Below are positions 43,632 through 51,859 of a DNA stretch of 63,040 nucleotides, one piece after another. Numbering within the stretch: position 1 is the stretch's first letter; each line of letters begins with the position of its first letter. Under the pieces are notes generated by a model. The model was not told where the DNA came from. It saw nothing but the letters and a program-made list of their open reading frames with translations, and did no database searches. The DNA lies in contig JAHLVW010000057.1 of NCBI GenBank assembly GCA_019058275.1, positions 1 to 63,040 on the forward strand. The letters run 5' to 3'. The stretch comes from Candidatus Heimdallarchaeota archaeon. Its GTDB lineage: Archaea; Asgardarchaeota; Heimdallarchaeia; JABLTI01. Made by a program: the position numbers and the translations under genes.

Positions 43632-44711
43632 CTATTTGGGATCTTTAACAGAACTTTCTTTTTGTCCAATTGTCTTAAAAGTTGGATTTGTGATTGTCAC
43701 CTTATTTGTTCTACCCCATCTTTCTCGCTTTAGAACTTTCTTTTCCTCTAACTTTGCAAGAATTTGGGAAACTTTTGATTTTGAATAACCTGTTTTATCG
43801 CAGATTCTTCTTTGAGTTGAAACTCCGCTATCCGTATTAATAGCCTTAATCACTTCTTGCTCTGTATCAGATAAAAGTGAACTTACTAATTCTGTTCCGG
43901 AAGGTTTAGCTTTTAAAGTATAGAAGAGATAAACAGCTAATAAACTAATAACTGCTCCACCTAGAAAAGCTAATGCAATATAAAGACCAAAAAGATTGAT
44001 TCTTCCTGGTTCTGCATCAATATTTATTGAATATCTAACAATAAAAACATCAGTTGTACTAATTGATAGATCTTCATAACTCCAAATGATTTTTACAAGA
44101 TTTTCTTCAATGTAGACATTTTTCGGAGTTGGGTAGGTAGGTGCTGGAATTCCATCTTCAATGAGTTGTCCATCAATTGGCAATACAATTATCAGATTGA
44201 ATTCTTTTGAATTCCTTGGATGAGTTACCTCAAAATCTAGCTCATAGTATTCAATTGGTTCATCTACTCTATATATAACATTGCGAAGATCATATGAAAT
44301 TGAGAAAACATAAGTTTCATCAAAAAGCAATGGATAACGCATTGTTATATTTATCTTGTTACCAATAGATGGTTCGATACTCCAAGTGAAAGGTAATGGT
44401 CCTAGAGGATCGTAGACATAAACTGAGCTGATATTCTTATTTATCTCGAAATCAAAATAATCCATTGGTAGTGAATCATTATTAATAACAACAAATGTAG
44501 AAATTACATGTAAGGAATTATCTTGTAAAACTTTTACTTCTAAATTATGTGTTAAGAGGGTTTCATTCTCATATGCTTGAGTTTGGAATTCAGTACTATT
44601 ATTACCTGAATAACTCACTGATTGACTGTCTCGAGTAATATGGTTATTTGTTACTATAATGAGAGAAGTAGCAACCAGTAACACAACAACTAGCGTTTTC
44701 GAACCCTTCAT
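43632..44711 (-). CDS. Membrane winged-helix regulator B1 (ectodomain-TM-wHTH)
   Basis: A 359-residue protein: signal/anchor segment (6-21), an extracellular beta-rich domain (about 45-240), one membrane helix (about 245-268), and a cytoplasmic winged helix (about 282-345: ELVSSLLSDTEQEVIKAI, RRICDKTGYSKSKVSQILAKLEEKKVLKRERWGRTNKV). This is a transmembrane one-component transcription factor that could pass an outside signal straight to DNA. It is paralogous along its whole length to 46018-47151, and each follows a gene of family A. The ligand and target are unknown. Confidence 0.8.
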   Translation of the reverse strand: MKGSKTLVVVLLVATSLIIVTNNHITRDSQSVSYSGNNSTEFQTQAYENETLLTHNLEVKVLQDNSLHVISTFVVINNDSLPMDYFDFEINKNISSVYVYDPLGPLPFTWSIEPSIGNKINITMRYPLLFDETYVFSISYDLRNVIYRVDEPIEYYELDFEVTHPRNSKEFNLIIVLPIDGQLIEDGIPAPTYPTPKNVYIEENLVKIIWSYEDLSISTTDVFIVRYSINIDAEPGRINLFGLYIALAFLGGAVISLLAVYLFYTLKAKPSGTELVSSLLSDTEQEVIKAINTDSGVSTQRRICDKTGYSKSKVSQILAKLEEKKVLKRERWGRTNKVTITNPTFKTIGQKESSVKDPK

Positions 44712-44809
44712 TTACGCACACCAGATTGAATTACATTATATGTTATCTATTATATTAAAAAATGATGTTATTTTGGAAATAAACCAAAATCACACATTAG
44801 CTGAGATTC

Positions 44810-45793
44810 TTATTTTCTTTTCTTGTAATGAGTGACAATAAAAACTGTAGCAAGTATTCCACCGATTAATGGTAGGATATACAATGAAACCGTAAATGAT
44901 TCAGGATATATGCCTATCGAGGGATCATGTACAAGAGTAAGTGAATCACCATAATTTGGATAAGTTAACCAGTGATGAATCGTACCGGATTCTGCAGGTT
45001 CACCATGAGCTACACCTTGACTACTTTCCTCTAAAATAGTGTTACTAACATCTATTCTCGAAATAAAAACTGAATCATCATAGACATCAGCAAAAGTTGT
45101 CCATTCGTAATAAGCTACATGAGTTTTTCCGTGCTCTTCACTTTCATATTGCATTGTTCGAGTTCTATTTCCATTCTCTTCATCTGAACCATTTCTTACT
45201 CTTACTTGATGTCTTTTTTGTGATTCTAAGAGTAAGGCTTCTATACCTAAACCTTGAGCTCCTTCTGTAAACACCCAATTTTTAACAATGATATCAAATT
45301 TTACTTCTGCTAATCCATCTATTACTTGATCTGTTCCACTCAATAATTGATCAGATTCAAATATTTGCATTATAAATTGAATTTCTACATTATTAGCTAA
45401 ACCAGAAAGAGTTAGTGTGATTGTATAATCAGTATCACCTTCAACAATTTCTGTATCCCAGGTATATTCGTTTGATTGCAGATTATAACTGATACCGCCT
45501 ACAAGTTCAGATTTTGTATCCAAGAATTCATCATCACCGAAATATTCCTGGATAGAATTAAACTGCACATTATACATTTCATCTGCGGTACTTTGATTGC
45601 CATTCCACCAGATGAAATGAGGTTTGTCTTCTTTAATTTTCATAGTAATATATTCTGTAGTGATCGTAATTGCATCTTGGCCTTCTTTTACATCAATCTT
45701 ATCAGTTTTTGCTGAAACAAGCTGAGTTGTAACAGGTACTAATAAAAAAGTTATAAGCATAAATCCAATCATAATTTTTGTAATTGTTTTCAT
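44810..45793 (-). CDS. Secreted membrane-anchored protein A1, partner of the winged-helix regulator
   Basis: A 327-residue protein. Signal peptide (1-25, ending VSA), a beta-rich ectodomain, and a C-terminal membrane helix (about 300-320) with a KKRK stop. Paralogous to 47261-48244: both share KEDKPHFIWWNGNQS-like and LAGLANNVxIQF segments and VKNWxFxxxAQGLxxxA. No enzyme motif is evident. The frame extends to 45829, but ATG 45793 with GAGGT eight bases upstream and a standard signal peptide is preferred. The gene precedes regulator B1 by 98 bases on the same strand. Confidence 0.75.
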   Translation of the reverse strand: MKTITKIMIGFMLITFLLVPVTTQLVSAKTDKIDVKEGQDAITITTEYITMKIKEDKPHFIWWNGNQSTADEMYNVQFNSIQEYFGDDEFLDTKSELVGGISYNLQSNEYTWDTEIVEGDTDYTITLTLSGLANNVEIQFIMQIFESDQLLSGTDQVIDGLAEVKFDIIVKNWVFTEGAQGLGIEALLLESQKRHQVRVRNGSDEENGNRTRTMQYESEEHGKTHVAYYEWTTFADVYDDSVFISRIDVSNTILEESSQGVAHGEPAESGTIHHWLTYPNYGDSLTLVHDPSIGIYPESFTVSLYILPLIGGILATVFIVTHYKKRK

Positions 45794-46017
45794 TTTTTTA
45801 ACCTCATATTTAATTTTTTTTAAGGTCACAAGATAACCTCAAGGATGAGAATTATTTTAACTTATTCTCAGTTTCCTTGATTAGTAATATAATCTTGACT
45901 AAATATCATATAGTATAAATTTAACTATAAATAATCTCTAGCAACGGTTAAATCAAGGTTTGTTAAACGTTTAAAATTCGTTTTTATTGTCGGATTTTTT
46001 AAAAATGGACAAATTCC

Positions 46018-47151
46018 TTAATCCAAATCATTAACACTCTTAGAATCTGATGAATCTTCTTCACTTTCAGCAAGTTCCAAATTAAGAAAGTTAGGATTAG
46101 TGATTTTTACTCTATTTGTTCTTCCCCACCTTTCTCGAATAAGGATGTTTTTCTCTTCCAATTTAAGTAAAACCTGTGATACTTTTGATTTTGAAAAACC
46201 TGTTTTCTCACATATTTTCCGTTGTATTGCCATTCCACCCTCTTCATTGATTGCATTTATAACATCTTGTTCTGATTGAGAGAGAAGGGAACTAACAAGC
46301 TCTGCTTTTACTGGTCCATACTTCTTTTTTATAACAAAATAGAAAACCAGTGAGCATAAAGCCACTCCAGCAAGAAAGGCTAATAATGTATAAATTGGGA
46401 TTCGGTTTATTGCTGGCGGATCTGTAATAAAAGTTCCAATTTTAAAATACCTAACAGCATAAGAAAACAAATCATTTACATCTAAATCTTCAAGCTTCCA
46501 GGAAATCTTCACATTATTATCTTCTGTATAAATCTTATCTGCACTTGGTGAAACAGGTCTAGGTGTTTGACCTTCTATCAAGTTGTGATTTACTGGGAGA
46601 ACCATTTCAAGCTTAAAATTATCTGTTTGACGTTTGTGACGAACTACGAAATCTAAACCAAAATAGTCTGAAGGTTCAGGAACATAATAGACTACTTCAT
46701 CCATTTCATAAGAAATCGAAAAAACGTAGATTTGTTCTTGTAACAAAGGATATCTCATTGTAATATTAATGATACTCGAATCACCTTTTATTTCCCATGA
46801 GAACTCTAAGGGACCTATTGGATCAAAGACAAAAACTGATTTGATTGTTTTATTTACTATGAATAAATAACTGCTTAATGGTTGTATATCGCTATACATT
46901 AAAACAAAGTTTGAGGTTACTTTTAGAGAATTATCAGTTCGGATTTTTACTTCCATGTTATGGTGCAATAGTGTCTCGTTTTCATATGGTTCATTTTTAC
47001 TGAGCAAATTATCTTTTGTAGTAAATGGACCTGCTTCTTGACATATGAAAGGCATTTCATTTTCACTACAATCCATCAAAGAAAAGTTAAACGTTAGAAG
47101 AATAATTGATGAGAGAATTATCAAAACACCAAAAATCCTTAATCTTCTCAT
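46018..47151 (-). CDS. Membrane winged-helix regulator B2 (ectodomain-TM-wHTH)
   Basis: A 377-residue paralog of B1 with the same order: N-terminal signal/anchor (8-25), ectodomain, membrane helix (about 255-277), and winged helix (KICEKTGFSKSKVSQVLLKLEEKNILIRERWGRTNRV). The ectodomain motifs YENETLL, VFDPIGPLEFSWEI and MRYPLL match B1 closely. The winged helices are nearly the same in the recognition helix, so both may bind similar DNA. A 30-residue acidic tail is unique to this copy. Confidence 0.8.
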   Translation of the reverse strand: MRRLRIFGVLIILSSIILLTFNFSLMDCSENEMPFICQEAGPFTTKDNLLSKNEPYENETLLHHNMEVKIRTDNSLKVTSNFVLMYSDIQPLSSYLFIVNKTIKSVFVFDPIGPLEFSWEIKGDSSIINITMRYPLLQEQIYVFSISYEMDEVVYYVPEPSDYFGLDFVVRHKRQTDNFKLEMVLPVNHNLIEGQTPRPVSPSADKIYTEDNNVKISWKLEDLDVNDLFSYAVRYFKIGTFITDPPAINRIPIYTLLAFLAGVALCSLVFYFVIKKKYGPVKAELVSSLLSQSEQDVINAINEEGGMAIQRKICEKTGFSKSKVSQVLLKLEEKNILIRERWGRTNRVKITNPNFLNLELAESEEDSSDSKSVNDLD

Positions 47152-47260
47152 GTAATTACCTCTTCATATGTTCAATAGCGTACCCTATTCGAATGGATTC
47201 ATTTATTGTTATATCATACTCACTAAAAAATATAATGTGCGAAAAAAAGTTAGAAATACA

Positions 47261-48244
47261 TCAAATCTTTCTGACTTTTTTTCGATAAATTATGAAAGTA
47301 ATTATATTAACAACAATTAATGAGATTAGAAATGATAAACTGAAAACTGATGCTTCAAGGGTAGCAGGATGAGGTTCATCTTCATATAAACCTAATGTTG
47401 CAGTATGTTTCACAGTAAATGAATCAGCATAGTTTTGATACGAAAACCACAAATTTACATAATCATCATTGTAACCATCTGTTGTTTCATTAAAATAGGC
47501 ATTTCCAGATGGTAAGTCAAAGAGTAGATCAGTTCCATTATAATACTCAGCAGAAGTCATCCATCTAAAGAAAGCTTTCTCTGGATTGTATACAAAATCA
47601 TCACTGAAAATTTGAATGGATCTGACAGCATTTTCGTTTGTAGATACTGAGCCATTATTAAAAGAAATATTGGATTCTTTTTTTCGTTCACAAATTTCAG
47701 CCTTTAAAGCTAGCCCTTGAGCAAAATCTGAGAACTTCCAATTTTTAATTACAATTTCGATTTTTGCTTCAGAAAATGGTTGTATTATTAGATTAGTTCC
47801 AGGTAGATATGTACTGACAACATTTATGGAAACCAGAAATTGGATTATCACATTGTTAGCTAAACCAGCTAGTGTTAAGTTAACAATAACGGAATTTAAC
47901 AATTCGGTAATTTCTGTATCCCAAACACTCGTTTGTAAATCATAGTTAATACCATTTAATTCATCACTTGAATCGATGATATTATCCGATCCAAAGAATT
48001 CTTGTAGTGTTGTGAAACGAACACAGTATTCTTCAACTGCTGAGCTTTCATTACCTAGCCACCAGATAAAATCTGGTTTATATTCATTAATTATAAGAGT
48101 CATTTCTTCAGAAGTTAATGTTATTGCATCTAATCCCTCAGAAACATCTATGAAGAAATTTTCAACAGAGCTAGTGCTAAGAATAGGAGTAGTGAAGAAT
48201 AATACCAATGATGTAACTAAACTAATTTTTCGATTTAATTTCAT
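47261..48244 (-). CDS. Secreted membrane-anchored protein A2
   Basis: A 327-residue paralog of A1 with a signal peptide (1-24), an ectodomain, and a C-terminal membrane helix (about 302-321) with a KKVRK stop. The shared segments (KPDFIWWLGNES, QEFFG, LAGLANNVIIQF, IVIKNWKFSDFAQGLALKA) show the common origin. It is first in the A2-B2-A1-B1 row on the minus strand; the gap to B2 is 109 bases. The upstream intergenic region (48245-48431) contains its promoter, divergent from the VOC gene. Confidence 0.75.
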   Translation of the reverse strand: MKLNRKISLVTSLVLFFTTPILSTSSVENFFIDVSEGLDAITLTSEEMTLIINEYKPDFIWWLGNESSAVEEYCVRFTTLQEFFGSDNIIDSSDELNGINYDLQTSVWDTEITELLNSVIVNLTLAGLANNVIIQFLVSINVVSTYLPGTNLIIQPFSEAKIEIVIKNWKFSDFAQGLALKAEICERKKESNISFNNGSVSTNENAVRSIQIFSDDFVYNPEKAFFRWMTSAEYYNGTDLLFDLPSGNAYFNETTDGYNDDYVNLWFSYQNYADSFTVKHTATLGLYEDEPHPATLEASVFSLSFLISLIVVNIITFIIYRKKVRKI

Positions 48245-48431
48245 TATTTATACTCAAACCTCAGTTATTTCTCAGAATAGTATTAAACACCAAATGATTT
48301 AAAGAATCTCTCTCAACAGTTTAGAAACTGTTGTTCATACTACAAATGGAATATTTCTAAGAAAAATAACCTACAGATTTTTATACTGTCTTAAGAGTAT
48401 AAATGTAAGACTTTTTTGGAGTTGAATTATT

Positions 48432-48788
48432 ATGGAATGCAAAATAGCCCATATTGAAATCCCTGTAAAAGATGTAAATGAAGCAAAGAAATTTTATAAG
48501 ACTATTTTTAATTGGAAAGTACAAATCGACAGAGGTTTCACAGATTATGCGTACTTTACAACTGGTGATGAAGGTGTCGGAGGAGCTTTTACTAAATCAG
48601 ACAAGGTAGCAAAAGGGGAAATCATGCTATATATCCAAGTTGAAGATATACCAAAAACTTTTGAAAAGATAGTAAATAACAAAGGAAAAATTATACAAGA
48701 AAAAACCGAAATTGGTGGCAGCTTTGGATTCTATGCTATCTTTGAAGATAACTTTGGTAATATTCTTGGCTTATGGTCTAGTAAATAA
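48432..48788 (+). CDS. VOC (glyoxalase/bleomycin-resistance superfamily) protein
   Basis: A 118-residue single VOC unit with the two beta-alpha-beta-beta-beta modules. It opens HIEIPVKDVNEAKKFYKTIFNW, the usual VOC start, and ends FEDNFGNILGLWSS. Candidate metal ligands are His8 and a Glu near the centre (MLYIQVED), with the C-terminal strand lacking the typical Glu, so activity is unclear. Such proteins detoxify or bind small metabolites. A TATA-like TTTTTATACT lies about 50 bases upstream. Confidence 0.85.
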   Translation: MECKIAHIEIPVKDVNEAKKFYKTIFNWKVQIDRGFTDYAYFTTGDEGVGGAFTKSDKVAKGEIMLYIQVEDIPKTFEKIVNNKGKIIQEKTEIGGSFGFYAIFEDNFGNILGLWSSK

Positions 48789-48837
48789 TTTCTTTGTAAA
48801 ATGGACCAAGAGTAATGCTTATTCAAAGCATTTACTC

Positions 48838-49167
48838 TTATATTTCAATATAAAGTTCGTTTCCTTTTTCAGATATTTTGTAAACTTTTGTGTTCTTAGC
48901 TTTCTTAAACCAACCAGCAAGTGTTCCAGGATGATTGAGAAGCACACCGCTTTCTAAATTAAAAACTGATCTGTGTAAAGGACATTGTATAGTTTTATCT
49001 TTGACCTTTCCTCTTGCCAAATTACCTTTTAAATGAGTACACTTCCGGTCTATTGCATAATAACTATCTTCAACACTAAAAACAGCAATATCCAGATTAT
49101 CAATTTTAAAGGTCTTTACGCCATCCGTTGGTATATCAGAAACTTGACATAATTTTTTCTTACTCAT
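48838..49167 (-). CDS. Rieske-type 2Fe-2S ferredoxin
   Basis: A 109-residue soluble Rieske protein. The cluster ligands are plain: Cys43-x-His45 (CTH) and Cys62-x2-His65 (CPLH), with the usual spacing and HxGNL/GxxxNHPG loops. It likely passes electrons to an unidentified oxygenase or reductase; no partner enzyme is adjacent. It converges with the VOC gene. Confidence 0.9.
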   Translation of the reverse strand: MSKKKLCQVSDIPTDGVKTFKIDNLDIAVFSVEDSYYAIDRKCTHLKGNLARGKVKDKTIQCPLHRSVFNLESGVLLNHPGTLAGWFKKAKNTKVYKISEKGNELYIEI

Positions 49168-49351
49168 AAAGATCTTCTCATTAGCATTTAGCTGCTACAA
49201 TTTTTGATAAGTAAATATAAGGGTAATAGATATTTGATATAAGTGTTTAAAAATTTTATAGTTAAAAGGAAAGGTTTTTTCAAACAAAAATTATCAAAAG
49301 ACATAATAATTAACTCGATTAAGATTTCCTTAATCAAGTTTATACTGATGG

Positions 49352-50719
49352 ATGGTCAAAAATATGGCTGAGTATTTAGACACGCCCATTGATTACGGTG
49401 AAGATGAAATTAATGCTTTCATCCCAAAAACCGCAAATGCAAAATACCTCGAGATTAAAGGTGATTTTCCTGAAATAGTTAATATTAAGGATAAGCTCTT
49501 CGAGGTGTTGGATAAACCTATTGACAGCCCCCCTCTTGCAGAAGTAGTTAAGAAAAATTACTCTAAAGGAAAAGCTGTGATTATCTTAGTAGATGATAAT
49601 ACCAGACCAAATATACATACACGGATTTTATTGCCAATTCTCTTTCCAAAGATAATTGAATATGGTGTAGCTCCAGAAGACTTGAAGATTCTTGTTTCAT
49701 GCGGAACACATCGTCCACCAACAGAAGAAGAAGTTGAAAAGAAAATCTTAGGAACAGAAATTTGGAATAATTATAAAGATCATGTTTTAGTTCACAATTG
49801 TGATGAAGGAGTAAAACAGATGGGCACTTCAAGTAGAGGAACTCCAATTTATTTGAATAAAGATGCTTTAGGTTCATGTTTAATTATTGCATTGACTGAT
49901 TCTGAATACCATTATTTTGCTGGCGTTGCTGGAACAGTTAAATCATTCTTCCCTGGTATTGCTGGTCGTAAAACTATAAGTATGAATCATCCTAAAGCCT
50001 TCTCATTAGAGACTGGTTTTAAATCAGAGTGCAGATTAGGAAATACAGAAGGAAATCCTGTTATTCAAGACATGAAAGAAATGGTTCAAACTGTTATGAA
50101 AACAAAAGCAGTTTTTTGTATAGATGCTATTCTACATGAAAAGAAAATTGTAGAAATATATGCTGGAGATATCATTTCCCTTCATGAATTAGCTCGTGAC
50201 TCATTAAAACCCTTAAGAATCATTGAAGTTGATAAAGGTGCAGATTTAGTAATTGTTACTACTGGTGACCTTGGATTGAATCTTTATCAAGCTGGTAAGG
50301 GTGTACATGCTGCATGGAATGCTGCAAAGAAGGGAGGTAAAATACTTCTTTTGGCAAAAGCTCAAGATGGTGTTGGTAATAAAGCCTACCATGAAACAAT
50401 GCTAGCAATAAAAGAAATGAATTTGGATGACGCTCTTAAATGGGTAGTTGAGAACAAATGTAGTGAAGAAACATTCAGAATAGGCAATCAAAAACCAGTT
50501 GATTTATTGCGAATTCTAATGGATAATCAAATTGATATGATTACAGAAATGGACCATAAAGAGCTTAAAGAGACTTTCAAAATTAATCCTATAGAAATCA
50601 AAGATAACGTACAAGAAACATTGAGAGCTTATGTTGATGATTTTCTAAAAGTAAATCCAGAAGGCCAAATATATGTAATGGCTGATGCTGGTATCTATGT
50701 AAAACCGAAAGAGAATTAA
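49352..50719 (+). CDS. LarA-family (DUF2088) nickel-pincer racemase-like protein
   Basis: A 455-residue member of the lactate-racemase LarA family. Recognisable sites: DDNTRP (81-86) and CGTHRPPTEEEVEK with His120, as in LarA, the YHYFAGVAGTVKSFFPG segment with the Lys that carries the nickel-pincer cofactor, and NHPKAF with the later His. Known members racemise or epimerise 2-hydroxy acids; the substrate here is not predictable. LarB, LarC and LarE are not seen nearby. ATG 49364 is an alternative start that would be leaderless after a TTTATAC box. Confidence 0.87.
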   Translation: MVKNMAEYLDTPIDYGEDEINAFIPKTANAKYLEIKGDFPEIVNIKDKLFEVLDKPIDSPPLAEVVKKNYSKGKAVIILVDDNTRPNIHTRILLPILFPKIIEYGVAPEDLKILVSCGTHRPPTEEEVEKKILGTEIWNNYKDHVLVHNCDEGVKQMGTSSRGTPIYLNKDALGSCLIIALTDSEYHYFAGVAGTVKSFFPGIAGRKTISMNHPKAFSLETGFKSECRLGNTEGNPVIQDMKEMVQTVMKTKAVFCIDAILHEKKIVEIYAGDIISLHELARDSLKPLRIIEVDKGADLVIVTTGDLGLNLYQAGKGVHAAWNAAKKGGKILLLAKAQDGVGNKAYHETMLAIKEMNLDDALKWVVENKCSEETFRIGNQKPVDLLRILMDNQIDMITEMDHKELKETFKINPIEIKDNVQETLRAYVDDFLKVNPEGQIYVMADAGIYVKPKEN

Positions 50720-50720
50720 T

Positions 50721-50757
50721 CTCTTTCATTTTTCTTATTTTTTCTCTTTTCTTACTA
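50721..50757 (+). terminator. T-rich terminator after the LarA-family gene
   Basis: Just after the stop, runs of T broken by C (TTTTTCTTATTTTTTCTC-like) form a typical archaeal oligo-T terminator ahead of the purine cluster. Confidence 0.45.
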
Positions 50758-50852
50758 GTTTTCACATTTAACTATTTGATAAAAAACATTTAAAACTCAT
50801 TATCTCTTGTGGAAACATAACCACTAGAATAATCTTAGGCGGTTAAACCTAT

Positions 50853-51113
50853 ATGCCATCACAATTCTTAGCTGAAATAATTATCGAAGGGAAAAAGAAT
50901 GCCCGAGACCCAGAAGGTGAAACGATTATGCGTGATTTAATGATTAAACACGGATATGGAATGGTTTCTTCTGTTCGAAGTGGGAAAATTTTGAAAGTCA
51001 CTTTAGAAGCAAAGGATGAAAAAGAAGCAGAAGAAATTTGTTGGAAAATGGTCAACGAATTACGAATTTACAATCCTGTTGCTCATGTATGCACAATACA
51101 AATTGTGAAATAA
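50853..51113 (+). CDS. purS: FGAM synthase subunit PurS
   Basis: An 86-residue subunit that bridges PurQ and PurL in the FGAM synthase complex (FGAR to FGAM, purine step 4). The sequence follows the family: AEIIIEGKKNARDPEGETIMRDL, then YGMVSSVRSGKILKV and a C-terminal CTIQIVK. It begins the purSQL cluster; ATG 50853 has an AGGCGG-like upstream sequence. It is followed by purQ after 27 bases. Confidence 0.95.
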   Translation: MPSQFLAEIIIEGKKNARDPEGETIMRDLMIKHGYGMVSSVRSGKILKVTLEAKDEKEAEEICWKMVNELRIYNPVAHVCTIQIVK

Positions 51114-51140
51114 GTAAATTCTGAAAAATGGTGAAAATCA

Positions 51141-51857
51141 ATGCCAATGCGAGTAATAGTTATCCAATTTTCAGGATCAACATGTGATCGCGATCTAGTT
51201 TCTGCCATGAAAGATGTCATGGGTTGGGAAGTGGATCTCGTCTGGTATAATGATGCTTTGAAACATCTGGAAGGTTATGATGCTATTTTCTTACCTGGTG
51301 GATTTACTTATGGTGATCATCTACGAGCAGGGATTATCGCTGCCTATACGCCTGTTATGAAGAAAGTTAAAGATTTAGCTAATGAAGGATTACCAGTTCT
51401 TGGTATCTGCAATGGTTTCCAAATACTGGTTGAATCTGGTTTGCTACCAGGTGCTTTGATTAGTAATGATACTCTTAGATTTAGCTGTAAATGGACGAAT
51501 CTTCGTATTGAGACAACTAGGAGCGCAGCTACTAATATAGTCAATAAAGGAGATATTTGGAGAGTTCCAATTGCTCACGGAGAAGGCAGATATTTTCTAG
51601 ATGAAAAAGGTCTCAAAGAATTAAATGAAAATGACCAAGTTGTTTGGCGTTATGTTAATGATAATGGAGAAATAACAAAAGAAGCAAATCCTAATGGGTC
51701 AATTGAAAATATTGCAGGAGTTTGTAACCTAGAAGGAAATGTTGTTGGCCTCATGCCTCATCCAGAAAGAGCAACAGAAGCAATTATCAGTCTTTGGGGT
51801 TCAGAACATGGTAAATTCTACTTCCAATCACTTGAGAACTACTATGGGGGACGTTAA
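51141..51857 (+). CDS. purQ: FGAM synthase glutaminase subunit PurQ
   Basis: A class I glutamine amidotransferase of 238 residues that supplies ammonia to PurL. Nucleophile Cys in GICNGFQIL, catalytic His and Glu in MPHPERATE, and the FSGSTCDRDL start are typical of PurQ. ATG 51141 has GGTGA six bases upstream. The purL start follows its stop by two bases. Confidence 0.96.
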   Translation: MPMRVIVIQFSGSTCDRDLVSAMKDVMGWEVDLVWYNDALKHLEGYDAIFLPGGFTYGDHLRAGIIAAYTPVMKKVKDLANEGLPVLGICNGFQILVESGLLPGALISNDTLRFSCKWTNLRIETTRSAATNIVNKGDIWRVPIAHGEGRYFLDEKGLKELNENDQVVWRYVNDNGEITKEANPNGSIENIAGVCNLEGNVVGLMPHPERATEAIISLWGSEHGKFYFQSLENYYGGR

Positions 51858-51859
51858 AC

